Assembly: GCF_002127225.1 (NCBI RefSeq)
Contig: NZ_NFUR01000005.1
Coordinates: 314,501 to 378,500, forward strand
DNA from: Sphingomonas sp. IBVSS2
GTDB taxonomy: Bacteria > Pseudomonadota > Alphaproteobacteria > Sphingomonadales > Sphingomonadaceae
Length of the DNA: 64,000 bases
Direction: 5' to 3'
Part shown: piece after piece, positions 1-8,790 of the stretch
Layout of the letters: every line of letters begins with the position of its first letter
Numbering within the stretch: the stretch's first letter is position 1
Translations under genes and position numbers: made by a program
Notes under the pieces: generated by a model
What the model saw: the letters and a program-made list of their open reading frames with translations, nothing else
What the model was told of the DNA's origin: nothing
Database searches by the model: none

Positions 1-138
1 GTCGCGCTCGGAAACGGCACCGGCTTTACCGTGGGTGCAGCGGGCGGCGCTGCGATCCTGCCTGCCAGTCCGCTGGGCTATCTGACGGCCTATGTCGGCG
101 CGACCGCGGTGAAGATTCCCTATTACAAGGCAAGCTAA
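1..138 (+). CDS. C-terminal end of an unidentified protein (truncated by window edge)
   Basis: The first frame is open from base 1 and closes at TAA 136-138, giving 45 residues that end VKIPYYKAS. Only the tail is visible, so no function can be assigned. The ending (small/Gly-rich, then a short beta-like segment YLTAYVGATAVKIPYY) is reminiscent of the tail of sphingomonad DUF2793-type phage-related proteins, but that is a memory-based guess. It converges on the GH144 gene, with a large hairpin between them. Confidence 0.5.
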   Translation, partial: VALGNGTGFTVGAAGGAAILPASPLGYLTAYVGATAVKIPYYKAS

Positions 139-149
139 GGCCGGAGGCT

Positions 150-208
150 GATCCGGCGCGCCGGGGCGGGGCATGATGGCCGGCCCCGCCCCGGCGCGAA
201 GCCGGATC
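150..208. terminator. Large bidirectional hairpin between convergent genes
   Basis: Bases 150-172 and about 182-208 form a long, nearly perfect GC-rich stem (GATCCGGC then GCGCCGGGGCGGGGC on the left arm) with a short loop around ATGATGGCC. Its right arm runs into the stop codon of the GH144 gene (207-209). There is no clear T-run, so it may act as a stabilising or bidirectional terminator hairpin. Confidence 0.5.
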
Positions 209-1640
209 ACCCCAGCCACCCGCCGGTGAACCCGGCCAGCTTCAGCCCCTTCCGGATCGGCGCGCACGCCTGCATGCGCTTCCACACGAAGTCGCTGCGG
301 TAGTTCGCCGCCTGGAGCAGGATCGGGCCCTGGTCGATGCCGATATAGTCGGTGTCGTACCAGCCCTTCACCGGATCGACGCGGCCCTTTTCGAGCTGCT
401 TGTCGGTCCAGCGGAAGCTCGGGTTGAAGGCGTCGTAGAAGCCGTATTTGCCGTAGAGCAGGTCGCCATGGTCGCGGCGGAGCGCCTGCGCGGTGGGGAT
501 CACGATCTCCGGTGCGAAGGGCAGCGAGCCGAGCGAGGCGCTGGGCGTGATCGTGCCGTCGTCGCGGCCGTCCGGCTCATCGATCGGGCCGCGCGCGGAA
601 TAGCCGAAGAACTCGCGGTGCTCACCCTTGAAGTCGAGGCGGAAATTGCCCGGGCCATCGCATGCGGCGAGCCCCCAGCTCTGTGCGCCATAGCCGTCCC
701 AGCGCATCGGATTGGCCACGCAATAGGCATGGTTGGCGAGCGTCTCGCGGCGGTTGTTCTCGAAATAGTCGAAGCCGGCCTCGCGCATCGCCGCATCGCG
801 GATGCCGCGGAAGTCGATCCAGATATGGCTGTAATGCAGGGGGAACAGCGGCGCGAAGGCGAGGCGGCGGGTCGGCCCCTCGCCGCGCCAGCTGCGCGGA
901 TAGGTGGAGGTCCACACGTCCCAGCTGTCGGCCGGCAGCGGATGCTCCGGCCCCCCCAGGCCCAATAGGTAGACGCACATCCCCTCGTTATAGCCGGTCC
1001 AGTTGCTCGGGATCAGGCCGCGCTCGGGGTGCCAGCCCATCGACACGGCCTTGCGGCCGTCCGCCCGGAAGAAATTCCAGTCGGTACGGGCATAGAGCTT
1101 GTGCGCGAGCGCGCGGATCTCGCGCTCCTTGGCGTCCGCCCGGTCGTAATATTGGCCGGCGAACAGCACGCCCATCAGCAGCAGCGCGGTATCCACGCTG
1201 GAAAGCTCGACGTCGCGGAAGCGCGCGCCGGTGATCATGTCGATGAAATGATAGAAGGCGCCCTTGTGGCCGATCCTGCCGGTCGGCTCGGGCCCCTGGG
1301 GCGCTTCCCAGAAGAAGCGCAGCGTGGTGAGGGTGAGGTCGCGCGCCTCGGCCCGGGTGATCCAGCCGCGCTCGACGCCGATCGGATAGGCGGTGAGCGC
1401 GAAGCCGACCGAAGCGATCGAGCAGAAGCTGGGCGACGGATAGCGATCGGGGACCAGGCCGTTGTCGCGCCGCGCCGTTTCCCAGAACCAGCGGAAGGTG
1501 CGGTATTCGATGTCGGCGTAGAAGGGCGGCAGTGCGCGCGCGGCCGCGCCCTTGCGCGCCTGCGCCGCGGCGGCGCCGGGCAGCGCCGAGGCCGCGAGCA
1601 GCAGCGAAGATTGCGAAAGTAGCGCACGCCGGTCGATCAT
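207..1640 (-). CDS. GH144-type glucoamylase-like / beta-1,2-glucanase family protein
   Basis: 477 aa with an N-terminal export signal of twin-arginine type (MIDRRALLSQSSLLLAAS, cleavage near AAAQA), so probably periplasmic. The rest matches the glycoamylase-like fold (PF10091): GYNEGMCVYLLGLG near the middle, then HYSHIWIDFRGIRD, ENNRRETLANHAYC, DGTITPSASLGSLPFAPE and a C-terminal WYDTDYIGIDQGPILL. Family knowledge: relatives include GH144 endo-beta-1,2-glucanases, often beside GH3 beta-glucosidases. Here the GH3 enzyme, a LacI regulator and a sugar symporter lie next door. An operator-like palindrome sits about 110 bp upstream. The substrate is inferred, not shown; another glucan is possible. 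Confidence 0.75.
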   Translation of the reverse strand: MIDRRALLSQSSLLLAASALPGAAAAQARKGAAARALPPFYADIEYRTFRWFWETARRDNGLVPDRYPSPSFCSIASVGFALTAYPIGVERGWITRAEARDLTLTTLRFFWEAPQGPEPTGRIGHKGAFYHFIDMITGARFRDVELSSVDTALLLMGVLFAGQYYDRADAKEREIRALAHKLYARTDWNFFRADGRKAVSMGWHPERGLIPSNWTGYNEGMCVYLLGLGGPEHPLPADSWDVWTSTYPRSWRGEGPTRRLAFAPLFPLHYSHIWIDFRGIRDAAMREAGFDYFENNRRETLANHAYCVANPMRWDGYGAQSWGLAACDGPGNFRLDFKGEHREFFGYSARGPIDEPDGRDDGTITPSASLGSLPFAPEIVIPTAQALRRDHGDLLYGKYGFYDAFNPSFRWTDKQLEKGRVDPVKGWYDTDYIGIDQGPILLQAANYRSDFVWKRMQACAPIRKGLKLAGFTGGWLG

Positions 1641-1749
1641 GTCCGAAGCCTCATAGCCGATAGAGCGGGGTCCCCGTTCCGCCCCGAAAAATCGGGGGCA
1701 GCGCGCGCGGCGCCGCCCCCGAGGGGGGTGTAACCGGGGAAGGGAGCCG

Positions 1750-1763
1750 TGGAACCGGTTACA
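1750..1763. promoter_or_regulatory. LacI-family operator upstream of the GH144 gene
   Basis: TGGAACCGGTTACA contains the perfect 8-bp palindrome AACCGGTT and matches 13 of 14 positions of TGTAACCGGTTACA. A diverged half site (GTGTAACCGGGG) lies just upstream at 1728-1739. The site is between the 3' end of the LacI gene and the start of the minus-strand GH144 gene, where it can control the latter. Confidence 0.6.
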
Positions 1764-1793
1764 GTCCAGGCCGAGAGAGAAACGGAGCCGCGG

Positions 1794-2810
1794 TCACGCA
1801 TGCGCGGCTCCGTTCCCGGGGGCGGTGCGCGGCGCCGTGGTGGCGCGCATCACCAGCTCGGGAGTGAGGGTCTCGCTGGCGCGGTGCATGTCCTTGCCCT
1901 CGAGCAGGTCGATCAGCCGGGCGACGGCGCGGGCGCCCATCTCGGCGATGTTCACGCGGACGGTGCTGAGCGAGAGATAGCGGGCGAGCGGCACGTCGTC
2001 GAAGCCGGCGACCGCGATGTCCTCGGGCACGCGGGTGCCGGCGTCGCGCAGCGCATGGAGGCAGCCGATCGCCATCATGTCGTTGGCGGCGAAGACGGCG
2101 TCGGTGCGCGTGGTGCTCGCCAGTATCGCGCGCGCGGCGGCCTCGCCGGCCTCCTCGTTGAAGTTGCCCGGCAGGATGCGCGGGGGCAGGGCGTGGCGGG
2201 CGCAGACGGCGAGATAGCCCTCGGCGCGCTGGGCGGCGTCGAGATTGCCCTCCGGCCCGGCGATATGGACGATGTGGCGATAGCCGTTGGCGACGAGATG
2301 CTCGACCATCGCCTCGGCGCCCGCGCGATTGTCGAAGCGCAGCGCCGGGCGGCCGGGCAGATCGGCATGGCTGTTGAGCAGGATCGAGGGGAGCGCGGGC
2401 GGGATGGCCTGTTCGAGCGTCTCGGGCGCGATGTGCGGGGCCATGACGAGCAGGCCGTCGACGCGGCCTCGCATGGTGCGCAGCGCGACCGCCGCCTGGT
2501 CGCTGTCGTCGTGCATGTTGGAAAGGAGGAGGAGATAGCCGCGCCGGCTCGCCTCCCTGTCCATGCCGCGGACGCATTCGGAGAAGAACTCGCCGTGCAG
2601 GTCCGGCAGGACGACGCCGATCGCGTGCGCGCGGGCGAGGCTGAGGCTGCGCGCACCGGCATGGGGGACATAGCCGAGCTCGTTGGCCGCCTTGATCACT
2701 TTCTCGCGGGTTTCGGCGCGGACATTGTCGAGGCCGTTCAGCGCGCGCGACACCGACGCGACCGAAACTTCGGCGCGGCGTGCGACATCGCGGATGGTGG
2801 CCTCGCCCAT
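1794..2810 (-). CDS. LacI-family transcriptional regulator
   Basis: 338 aa. The N-terminal helix-turn-helix (TIRDVARRAEVSVASVSRAL, about residues 4-23) and hinge helix are followed by a periplasmic-binding-protein-like sensor domain with the family hallmarks AIGVVLPDLHGEFFSE, DAVFAANDMMAIG and VAGFDDVPLARYLS. I start at the ATG at 2808-2810, preceded by GGAGAAGGGA; an upstream in-frame extension lacks homology to the family. Divergent from the GH3 gene, with one operator in the shared spacer and a second before GH144. It probably represses both until a glucan-derived sugar is present. Confidence 0.9.
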   Translation of the reverse strand: MGEATIRDVARRAEVSVASVSRALNGLDNVRAETREKVIKAANELGYVPHAGARSLSLARAHAIGVVLPDLHGEFFSECVRGMDREASRRGYLLLLSNMHDDSDQAAVALRTMRGRVDGLLVMAPHIAPETLEQAIPPALPSILLNSHADLPGRPALRFDNRAGAEAMVEHLVANGYRHIVHIAGPEGNLDAAQRAEGYLAVCARHALPPRILPGNFNEEAGEAAARAILASTTRTDAVFAANDMMAIGCLHALRDAGTRVPEDIAVAGFDDVPLARYLSLSTVRVNIAEMGARAVARLIDLLEGKDMHRASETLTPELVMRATTAPRTAPGNGAAHA

Positions 2811-2894
2811 TTCAGTCCCTTCTCCCCGATCGACGCGTGTTTTCCCGCGTTTCAGACCGCTTCGGCGATTGCAATACAACCCGTCCGCGAGTTA

Positions 2895-2908
2895 TGTAAC
2901 CGGTTACG
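2895..2908. promoter_or_regulatory. LacI-family operator between lacI-type and GH3 genes
   Basis: TGTAACCGGTTACG contains the perfect 12-bp palindrome GTAACCGGTTAC (2896-2907), typical of LacI-family operators with a central CG step. It lies 85 bp upstream of the regulator start and 94 bp upstream of the GH3 start, and the same core recurs before GH144, which suggests one regulator for all three units. Confidence 0.7.
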
Positions 2909-3001
2909 GCGGGCGGCGACAAGCAAAAAAGTTTCGCGGTCGGCCGGGTGCAGACAATTTCCGTCGGCGTTCAGCGGCGGGCGTTCAGGAGAGGAAACGA
3001 G

Positions 3002-5287
3002 ATGTTCGACACCAGGATTTCGCGACGCGCGGCTCTCATGGGAGCCGGAGCGGTCGCGGCCTGGGCCGCGAGCCCGGCGCGCGCGATGCTGCAGGCGGCG
3101 GGCAGCCTGCCGGTGCCCGCCTTCATCGATTCGCTGATCGCCAGGATGACGGTGGAGGAGAAGGCCGGGCAGCTCACCATCCTGCCCGCGGCCTGGGGCG
3201 GCGGCGTCGCCACCGCGCTCAACCCGCCCACCAACGGCCCGAGCTTCGAGCAGCAGCTGGAGGAAGTCGCGAAGATGCGGCTCACCGGCGTGTTCAACGG
3301 CAACGGCGCCGAGATGGCCCGCCGGATGCAGACCGTGGCGATGACCAGGTCGCGCCTCAAGATCCCGCTGCTCTTCGCCGCCGACGTGATCCATGGCCAT
3401 CGCACCATCTTCCCGGTGCCGGTGGGCGAGGCGGCGGCGTTCGATCCCGATCTTGCCGAGCGCACCGCGCGCATGGCCTCGTACGAAGGCGCCGCGGCGG
3501 GCATCGACTGGACCTTCGCCCCGATGGTCGACATCGCGCGCGACCAGCGCTGGGGCCGCACCATGGAAGGCGCGGGCGAGGACACGCTGCTCGGCGAGGT
3601 CATCGCGGCGGCGCGCGTGCGCGGCTTCCAGGGCAAGGACCTGAAGGCGAACGACGCGATGCTGGCCTGTGCCAAGCATTTCGCCGCCTATGGCGCGGCC
3701 GAGGCCGGGCTCGACTATTCGACCGTCGACGTTTCCGAACGCACGCTGCGCGAAGTCTATCTGCCGCCGTTCAAGACCGCGTTCGACGAAGGCGCGCTTT
3801 CGGCCATGGCGTCGTTCAACGAGATTTCGGGCGTGCCCTCGACCGGCAGCGAATGGCTCATGCGCAGGATCCTGCGCGACGAATGGCGCTTCGAGGGCTT
3901 TGTCGTCTCCGACTATACCGGCGACATGGAGATGATCGACCATGGCTTCGCGGCCGATGCGCGCGAAGCGGCCAAGCTCGCCTTCCTGGCCGGCGTCGAC
4001 ATGAGCATGACCAGCGGCTTCTACCGCGATCACCTGCCCGATCTCGTCGCCAAGGGCGAGGTGCCGATCGCGCTGGTCGACGAATCGGTGCGCAAGGTGC
4101 TGGCGATGAAGGCGCGGCTCGGCCTGTTCGAGGATCCCTTCCGCCGGATCGATGCCAAGCGCGAAAAGGCGCGCTCGCGCACCAGGGAAGCGATCGCGCT
4201 GTCGCGCGAGAGCGGCCGCAAGTCGATCGTGATGCTCAAGAACGATGGCGACCTGCTGCCGCTGCCCAAGAGCGGCAAGAAGATCGCCATCATCGGGCCG
4301 TTCGCCGAGGGCAAGCACGACATCAACGGGCCCTGGGTGGTCTATGGCGACAATGCGCTGGCGATCGACCTGGCCACCGGCGTGCGCGGCGCGGTGGTGG
4401 ACAAGGGCTCGGTGAGCGTCACGCTCGGCTCGGGCGTCGAAGCGCCGCTGGCCGGCGGCATCGCAGCGGCGGTGGCCGCGGCCAATGCGGCGGACGTGGT
4501 GATCCTGGCGATCGGCGAGAGCGAGAACATGTCCGGCGAAGCGCAGTCGCGCGCCGAGATCGTGATCCCCGCGCCGCAGATGGAACTTGCGGAAGCGGTG
4601 GCCCGGACGGGCAAGCCGATCGTGGTGGTGCTCAAGAACGGCCGGGCGCTGGCGCTGGACGGCGCAGTGCTGGCGGCGCCGGCGATCCTCGTCACCTGGT
4701 TCCTGGGCTCGGAGGGCGGCAACGCCACCGCCGACGTGCTGTTCGGCGATTATAGCCCCGCCGGGCGCCTGCCGTGCAGCTTCCCGCGCTCGCCCGGGCA
4801 GCAGCCCTATTACTACAACCACAAGCCGACGGGCCGGCCGAACCCGGAGGGGCCGCTGCAGCCCTACAAGGCGCATTATCGCGGCATCCCGAACTCGGCG
4901 CTGTTCCCGTTCGGGCACGGCCTGACCTATGGCAAGATCGGCTATTCCGACCTGTCGGTGCCGGCGACCCTGCCCTGGGACGGCGAGATCGCGGTCTCGG
5001 CGAAGATCACCAATTCGGGCAGCCGCGCGATCGAGGAAGTGGTGCAGCTCTACATCCGCGACCGGGTGGCGAGCGTGACGCGGCCGGTGCGCGAGCTGAA
5101 GGCGTTCCGCAAGCTGGCGCTGGCGCCGGGAGCGAGCGAGACGGTGACGTTCAAGCTCCGCCGCGAGCAGCTGCTGTTCATCGGCCGCGAGAACAAGCCG
5201 ACCGTGGAGCCGGGGCTGTTCGACCTGTGGATCGCGCCGTCGGCGGAAGCCGAGGGCGTGAAGGCGCAGTTCACGCTGGCGGCTTGA
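3002..5287 (+). CDS. GH3 beta-glucosidase (BglX-like), exported
   Basis: 761 aa. Twin-arginine-type signal (RISRRAALMGAGAVAAWA) then the GH3 N-terminal barrel with the KH motif CAKHFAAYG and the nucleophile motif VVSDYTGDMEM (Asp304), a C-terminal alpha/beta sandwich, and a fibronectin-III-like tail (TNSGSRAIEEVVQLYIRD). Start ATG 3002 follows AGGAGAGGAAACGAG; an upstream in-frame TTG or ATG would spoil the signal peptide. Family role: removes terminal glucose from beta-glucooligosaccharides in the periplasm. It would finish the products of the neighbouring GH144 enzyme. A palindromic operator lies in its promoter region. Confidence 0.92.
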   Translation: MFDTRISRRAALMGAGAVAAWAASPARAMLQAAGSLPVPAFIDSLIARMTVEEKAGQLTILPAAWGGGVATALNPPTNGPSFEQQLEEVAKMRLTGVFNGNGAEMARRMQTVAMTRSRLKIPLLFAADVIHGHRTIFPVPVGEAAAFDPDLAERTARMASYEGAAAGIDWTFAPMVDIARDQRWGRTMEGAGEDTLLGEVIAAARVRGFQGKDLKANDAMLACAKHFAAYGAAEAGLDYSTVDVSERTLREVYLPPFKTAFDEGALSAMASFNEISGVPSTGSEWLMRRILRDEWRFEGFVVSDYTGDMEMIDHGFAADAREAAKLAFLAGVDMSMTSGFYRDHLPDLVAKGEVPIALVDESVRKVLAMKARLGLFEDPFRRIDAKREKARSRTREAIALSRESGRKSIVMLKNDGDLLPLPKSGKKIAIIGPFAEGKHDINGPWVVYGDNALAIDLATGVRGAVVDKGSVSVTLGSGVEAPLAGGIAAAVAAANAADVVILAIGESENMSGEAQSRAEIVIPAPQMELAEAVARTGKPIVVVLKNGRALALDGAVLAAPAILVTWFLGSEGGNATADVLFGDYSPAGRLPCSFPRSPGQQPYYYNHKPTGRPNPEGPLQPYKAHYRGIPNSALFPFGHGLTYGKIGYSDLSVPATLPWDGEIAVSAKITNSGSRAIEEVVQLYIRDRVASVTRPVRELKAFRKLALAPGASETVTFKLRREQLLFIGRENKPTVEPGLFDLWIAPSAEAEGVKAQFTLAA

Positions 5288-5294
5288 GTTCTTC

Positions 5295-5438
5295 AATTCC
5301 TCCCCGAGCTTGCCTCGGGGAGGGGGGCCGCCGCCAAAGGCGGTGGTGGAGGGGTGCGCCGATGACGGCGCGTATCGCACCGCCCTTCCCAATCGCTTCG
5401 CGATGGTCCCCCTATCCCAGCAAGCTGGGGGAGGAATT
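5295..5438. repeat. Palindromic interspersed element (class B) between convergent genes
   Basis: The ends are inverted: AATTCCTCCCC at 5295 and GGGGAGGAATT ending at 5438. The left end forms a hairpin (CCTCCCCGAG..CTCGGGGAGG), the right end another (CCCAGCAAGCTGGG). It fills the whole gap between the GH3 and symporter genes and overlaps the symporter stop codon. Same general design as the elements in uvrA, between dnaK and dnaJ, and beside bphP. Confidence 0.7.
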
Positions 5439-6786
5439 AATTTGCCCGCCTCTCCAGGTCCTTCACGATCCGGGCATGCGCGCCCTTGCCCAGCGGGTTG
5501 AGCAGCATCAGCACGCATGACAGCGCCAGGAACGCCAGCGGCACCAGCGCGATGGTGAGGCGCATCGCGGCGAGGGTCGCCTCGCTCTGCCGGACATTGG
5601 CGACATAGCCGGCCGCGTCGAATCCGCTGGCGAGCAGCAGCGTGGCGAGGCCGATCGCGATGCGCTGGAGCAGCGCGGCCATGCCGAACACCGCGCCTTC
5701 GACGCGCAGGCCGGTGGCCTTCTCGCCATATTCCACCGTGTTGGGCAGCATCGCCCAATAGGCGAAGTGCAGCCCGACGATCAGCGCCTGCATCGCCACC
5801 AGGAAGAGCTGCATCGGCGTGGCCCGGTCGATATGTGCGCCGGCGAACAGCGCCAGCCCCGCCATGCAGAAGCCGGCGGCCAGGAACCATAGTCCGCGCG
5901 TGCCGAGCAGGCGCTGGAGCAGCATCCACAGCGGCACCGCCGCCGCCCCGACCACGCCCATCCAGGCGAGCGCGCTCTGCCCCGCCACGTCGTCGCCGAT
6001 GAAATATTTGAAATAGTAGAGCACCGATTTGTTGAGGATCGTCACCGCGACGATCATCGCCATCATCGCGAGGTTGAGCGTGACGAAGGCACGATTGGCG
6101 GCGAGGCTGGCGAGGCTCGCCGCGATCGAGGGCGGCTGGGTGCGTGCGGGCGCGACCTGCTCGCGGTAGCTGGCGCCGACCAGCATGAGGATCGCGGTGC
6201 CCAGGATCGCGAACAGGATCGCCGCGCCGAGATAGGCCTGGGCGGGAACCGCGCTGCCGCTCAGCCAGGCGCCGAGCGGCAGCGTGCCGCGCGCGACCAG
6301 CACCGCCGCCATCGTGCCGAACAACATGCGCATGCCGGCGAGGAAGGCGCGGTCGCGGCTGTCGCTGCTCACCCGCGCGCTCATCGCCAGATAGGGCACG
6401 TTCACCGCGGCATAGGCGGTGCGGAAGAGCAGGTGGCCGGCGAAGATCGTCGCGATGCCCCACCATCCGCTTGCAAGGGGCGGCATGTAGGTGAGGACGA
6501 AGGCGAGCCCCAGCGGGATGCTGCCCAGCATCAGGAAGCGGCCATAGCCGCGCCCGGGCTCGCGCCGGTCGGCGATCGCGCCGGCGAGGAAATTGGCGAG
6601 CCCGTCCCATACCGAGGCGATGGTGTAGATCGCGGCGGCCCGCGCCACCGGCAGGTCGAGCGCCTCGGTATAGTAGAAGAGCAGGAAGAGCATGATGCTC
6701 TGCCAGTAGAGATTGAAGGCGAAGTCCCCGAAGGCGAAGAGCAGCAGCCGGAGGCGTGCCGGCGCGGCGCGGAGGCGGGCGATCAT
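5437..6786 (-). CDS. GPH-family sugar:cation symporter (MFS)
   Basis: 449 aa, about 12 hydrophobic segments. The N-terminal half carries the MelB-like pattern FGDFAFNLYWQSIMLFLLFYYT, SVWDGLANFLAGAIADR and YGRFLMLGSIPLG, typical of the glycoside-pentoside-hexuronide symporters. It is an inner-membrane importer of a glycoside, most likely the di- or oligosaccharide made by the GH144/GH3 pair. It converges on the GH3 gene; no LacI operator was seen upstream of its start, so co-regulation is unproven. The ATG sits 159 bp from the divergent acyltransferase start. Confidence 0.85.
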   Translation of the reverse strand: MIARLRAAPARLRLLLFAFGDFAFNLYWQSIMLFLLFYYTEALDLPVARAAAIYTIASVWDGLANFLAGAIADRREPGRGYGRFLMLGSIPLGLAFVLTYMPPLASGWWGIATIFAGHLLFRTAYAAVNVPYLAMSARVSSDSRDRAFLAGMRMLFGTMAAVLVARGTLPLGAWLSGSAVPAQAYLGAAILFAILGTAILMLVGASYREQVAPARTQPPSIAASLASLAANRAFVTLNLAMMAMIVAVTILNKSVLYYFKYFIGDDVAGQSALAWMGVVGAAAVPLWMLLQRLLGTRGLWFLAAGFCMAGLALFAGAHIDRATPMQLFLVAMQALIVGLHFAYWAMLPNTVEYGEKATGLRVEGAVFGMAALLQRIAIGLATLLLASGFDAAGYVANVRQSEATLAAMRLTIALVPLAFLALSCVLMLLNPLGKGAHARIVKDLERRAN

Positions 6787-6945
6787 CGGGCCTGTCTAGC
6801 GCGGGCGGGGCGCGCGCGTCACGGGCTTATCGCGCATGCCGTCGTCCGGCTGGGCGATCGGCCGATCGGGCGGGCTTGCGCGGCGGTCCGGGCTCCGGAT
6901 ACGGCTGTCGTGCCGGGGAGCGGCGGGCGGCGTTGGAGGTACGCG

Positions 6946-8118
6946 ATGGACATTCGGCCGGCCGACATCCGACGAGTCGAATGCCTCGACGGCCTGCGCG
7001 GGCTGGCGGCGCTCTGGGTGCTGTTCGGGCACATCGTGATCCTCACCGGCTTCCGCCTGCCGGTGCTGAGCAAGCCCGATCTCGGCGTCGATCTGTTCAT
7101 CCTGCTCTCCGGCTTCCTGATGGTGTTCCAGTATCGGCTGCGCGCCGGTGCGGAGGATTGGCGCGCGCCCGGCACCTGGGCGGCATTCTGGACGCGCCGC
7201 TTCTTTCGCCTCGCGCCGCTCTTCTACGTGGCGCTGGCCGTGGCGCTGCTCGCCGGGCCGGCCCTTTATGCCGACCGGGTGGCGATCGACAGCTTCCTGG
7301 GCGAGCCGCTCCAGCCGCGCGAGCGCTATGCCGATGCGAGCCTCGCCAATATCGCGACGCATGTCAGCTTCGTGTTCGGCCTGCTTCCCGACTATGCCTT
7401 CCGCACCCCGCTGCCGGACTGGAGCCTGGGACTGGAGATGCAGTTCTACGCCGCCTTTCCGTTCCTGGTGCTGCTCGCGCGGCGGATCGGCTGGGTGCCG
7501 GCCGCGCTGGTCGCGGCGGGCGCGGCACTGGGGCTGGCAGTGCTCGCGCATCGGCTGGGGCTCGATTTCCCGATGCCCGCCTTCCTGCCGCTCAAGCTGC
7601 ATCTCTTCCTGTGCGGCATGCTCATCGCCGCCGATCCCGGGCCGGGGCGAGGGCGGATCGGCGTCCATCTCGTCGTGGCGATGCTGCTCGCGGTGATGCC
7701 GGTGGGGGGCGATCACGACCTGCTCCACATCATCGTGCGCGAGATACTGGTGCTCGGCTTCTTCGCGCTCGTCCACCTGCGCTCGCTGGGTGCCGTCGAC
7801 CGGGCGGCGCGGCTGCTCGGCGGCAGGGCGTTCCACTGGCTGGGGGAGCTTTCCTATGGCGCCTATCTCATCCACCTGCTGATCCTGTACCCGGTCGCGG
7901 CGGGCGTGATCGCGCGCTTCGGCACCGGGCTTGGCGCGGCCGGGCGATTCGCATTGACCGGCGCGATCGTGGTGCCGGCCACCTATGCCTTCGCCTATGT
8001 CACCTACAGGCTGGTCGAGCTGCCCGGGCAGCGGCTGGGCAAGGCCGTGATCGCGCGCGTCACCGGCAGCCGGACGCGCGCGCGCCAGACCCTGCCCGAG
8101 GAGATCGCGGCGCCCTAG
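6946..8118 (+). CDS. Acyltransferase family 3 membrane protein
   Basis: 390 aa. CLDGLRGLAALWVLFGHIVIL near residue 10 holds the invariant Arg and His of the acyltransferase-3 family (PF01757), then LGVDLFILLSGFLMVFQY and about ten membrane segments. The C-terminal part has LGELSYGAYLIHLLIL, the usual family ending. Start ATG 6946 follows TTGGAGGT. Members O-acylate surface sugars such as lipopolysaccharide or exopolysaccharide; the acceptor here is unknown. Confidence 0.85.
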   Translation: MDIRPADIRRVECLDGLRGLAALWVLFGHIVILTGFRLPVLSKPDLGVDLFILLSGFLMVFQYRLRAGAEDWRAPGTWAAFWTRRFFRLAPLFYVALAVALLAGPALYADRVAIDSFLGEPLQPRERYADASLANIATHVSFVFGLLPDYAFRTPLPDWSLGLEMQFYAAFPFLVLLARRIGWVPAALVAAGAALGLAVLAHRLGLDFPMPAFLPLKLHLFLCGMLIAADPGPGRGRIGVHLVVAMLLAVMPVGGDHDLLHIIVREILVLGFFALVHLRSLGAVDRAARLLGGRAFHWLGELSYGAYLIHLLILYPVAAGVIARFGTGLGAAGRFALTGAIVVPATYAFAYVTYRLVELPGQRLGKAVIARVTGSRTRARQTLPEEIAAP

Positions 8119-8228
8119 CCGGGACGCGCAGGCGCGGGCCCGCGCGAATCCGCCGGGGTTCGCGGCATCGGGGCCATGGCTGAGGGAAGGGCCCCGAAAA
8201 GGGGCGGATCGGAGATCGATCGATGAAA

Positions 8229-8305
8229 TGGTCGGGGCGACAGGATTCGAACCTGCGACCCCCACACCCCCAGTGTGATGCGCTACCAGGCTGCGCTACG
8301 CCCCG
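8229..8305 (-). tRNA. tRNA-Pro (anticodon GGG)
   Basis: Reverse strand reads CGGGGCGTAGCGCAGCCTGG at the 5' end, with acceptor partner CGCCCCG plus A-CCA encoded in the genome (CCA = 8229-8231). The anticodon stem TCACA/TGTGG encloses loop CTGGGGG, anticodon GGG. The T arm GGTTCGAATCC is canonical. 77 nt including CCA. It reads codons CCC and CCU. Confidence 0.97.
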
Positions 8306-8448
8306 ACCAAGGGTGCGCCCTCTAGGCCGGACCGGCGCGGGATGCAACCCATGGGCGACAATAGTTGCGCCGGGGTGTGCCGCATGTTAGCGCGCCGCGC
8401 TTGAACGGTGCGGATTCCTCCGCCCATGACAATAATAATCAGGACCCC

Positions 8449-8790
8449 ATGCTCATCACGCCAGCACATGCACAGGCCGCAGGCGCGGCAGCCCAGGCCA
8501 ACCCGATGGGCGGCGTCCTCGGACTTGCGCCGCTCGTCCTCATCTTCGTCGCCTTCTACTTCCTGATGATTCGCCCGCAGCAGAAGCGGATGAAGGATCT
8601 TCAGAACGCGGTGAACGCCGTGAAGAAGGGCGATCAGGTCGTCACCGGCGGCGGTCTGCTCGGCAAGGTGACCAAGGTCGACGAGACCGAAGTCGAGATC
8701 GAGCTTGCCCCCAATGTGAAGGTCCGCGCGATCAAGGCCACGCTCACCAGCGTGATGCCGGCCGGCGGCGCGAAGCCCGCGAACGACTGA
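8449..8790 (+). CDS. yajC: Preprotein translocase auxiliary subunit YajC
   Basis: 113 aa: one transmembrane helix (GVLGLAPLVLIFVAFYFLMI) followed at once by the YajC signature RPQQKRMKD and a small cytoplasmic domain (VKKGDQVVTGGGLLGKV). Start ATG 8449. The stop codon overlaps the secD start (TGATG), so the three genes yajC-secD-secF are translated together. It is an inner-membrane partner of SecDF. Confidence 0.95.
   Translation: MLITPAHAQAAGAAAQANPMGGVLGLAPLVLIFVAFYFLMIRPQQKRMKDLQNAVNAVKKGDQVVTGGGLLGKVTKVDETEVEIELAPNVKVRAIKATLTSVMPAGGAKPAND

Noticed and set aside
2852..6610. Very long open frame antisense to the GH3 and symporter genes
   Set aside because: It is the result of the strong codon-position GC bias of the genes on the other strand; the translation is Arg/Ala/His-rich and shows no domain.
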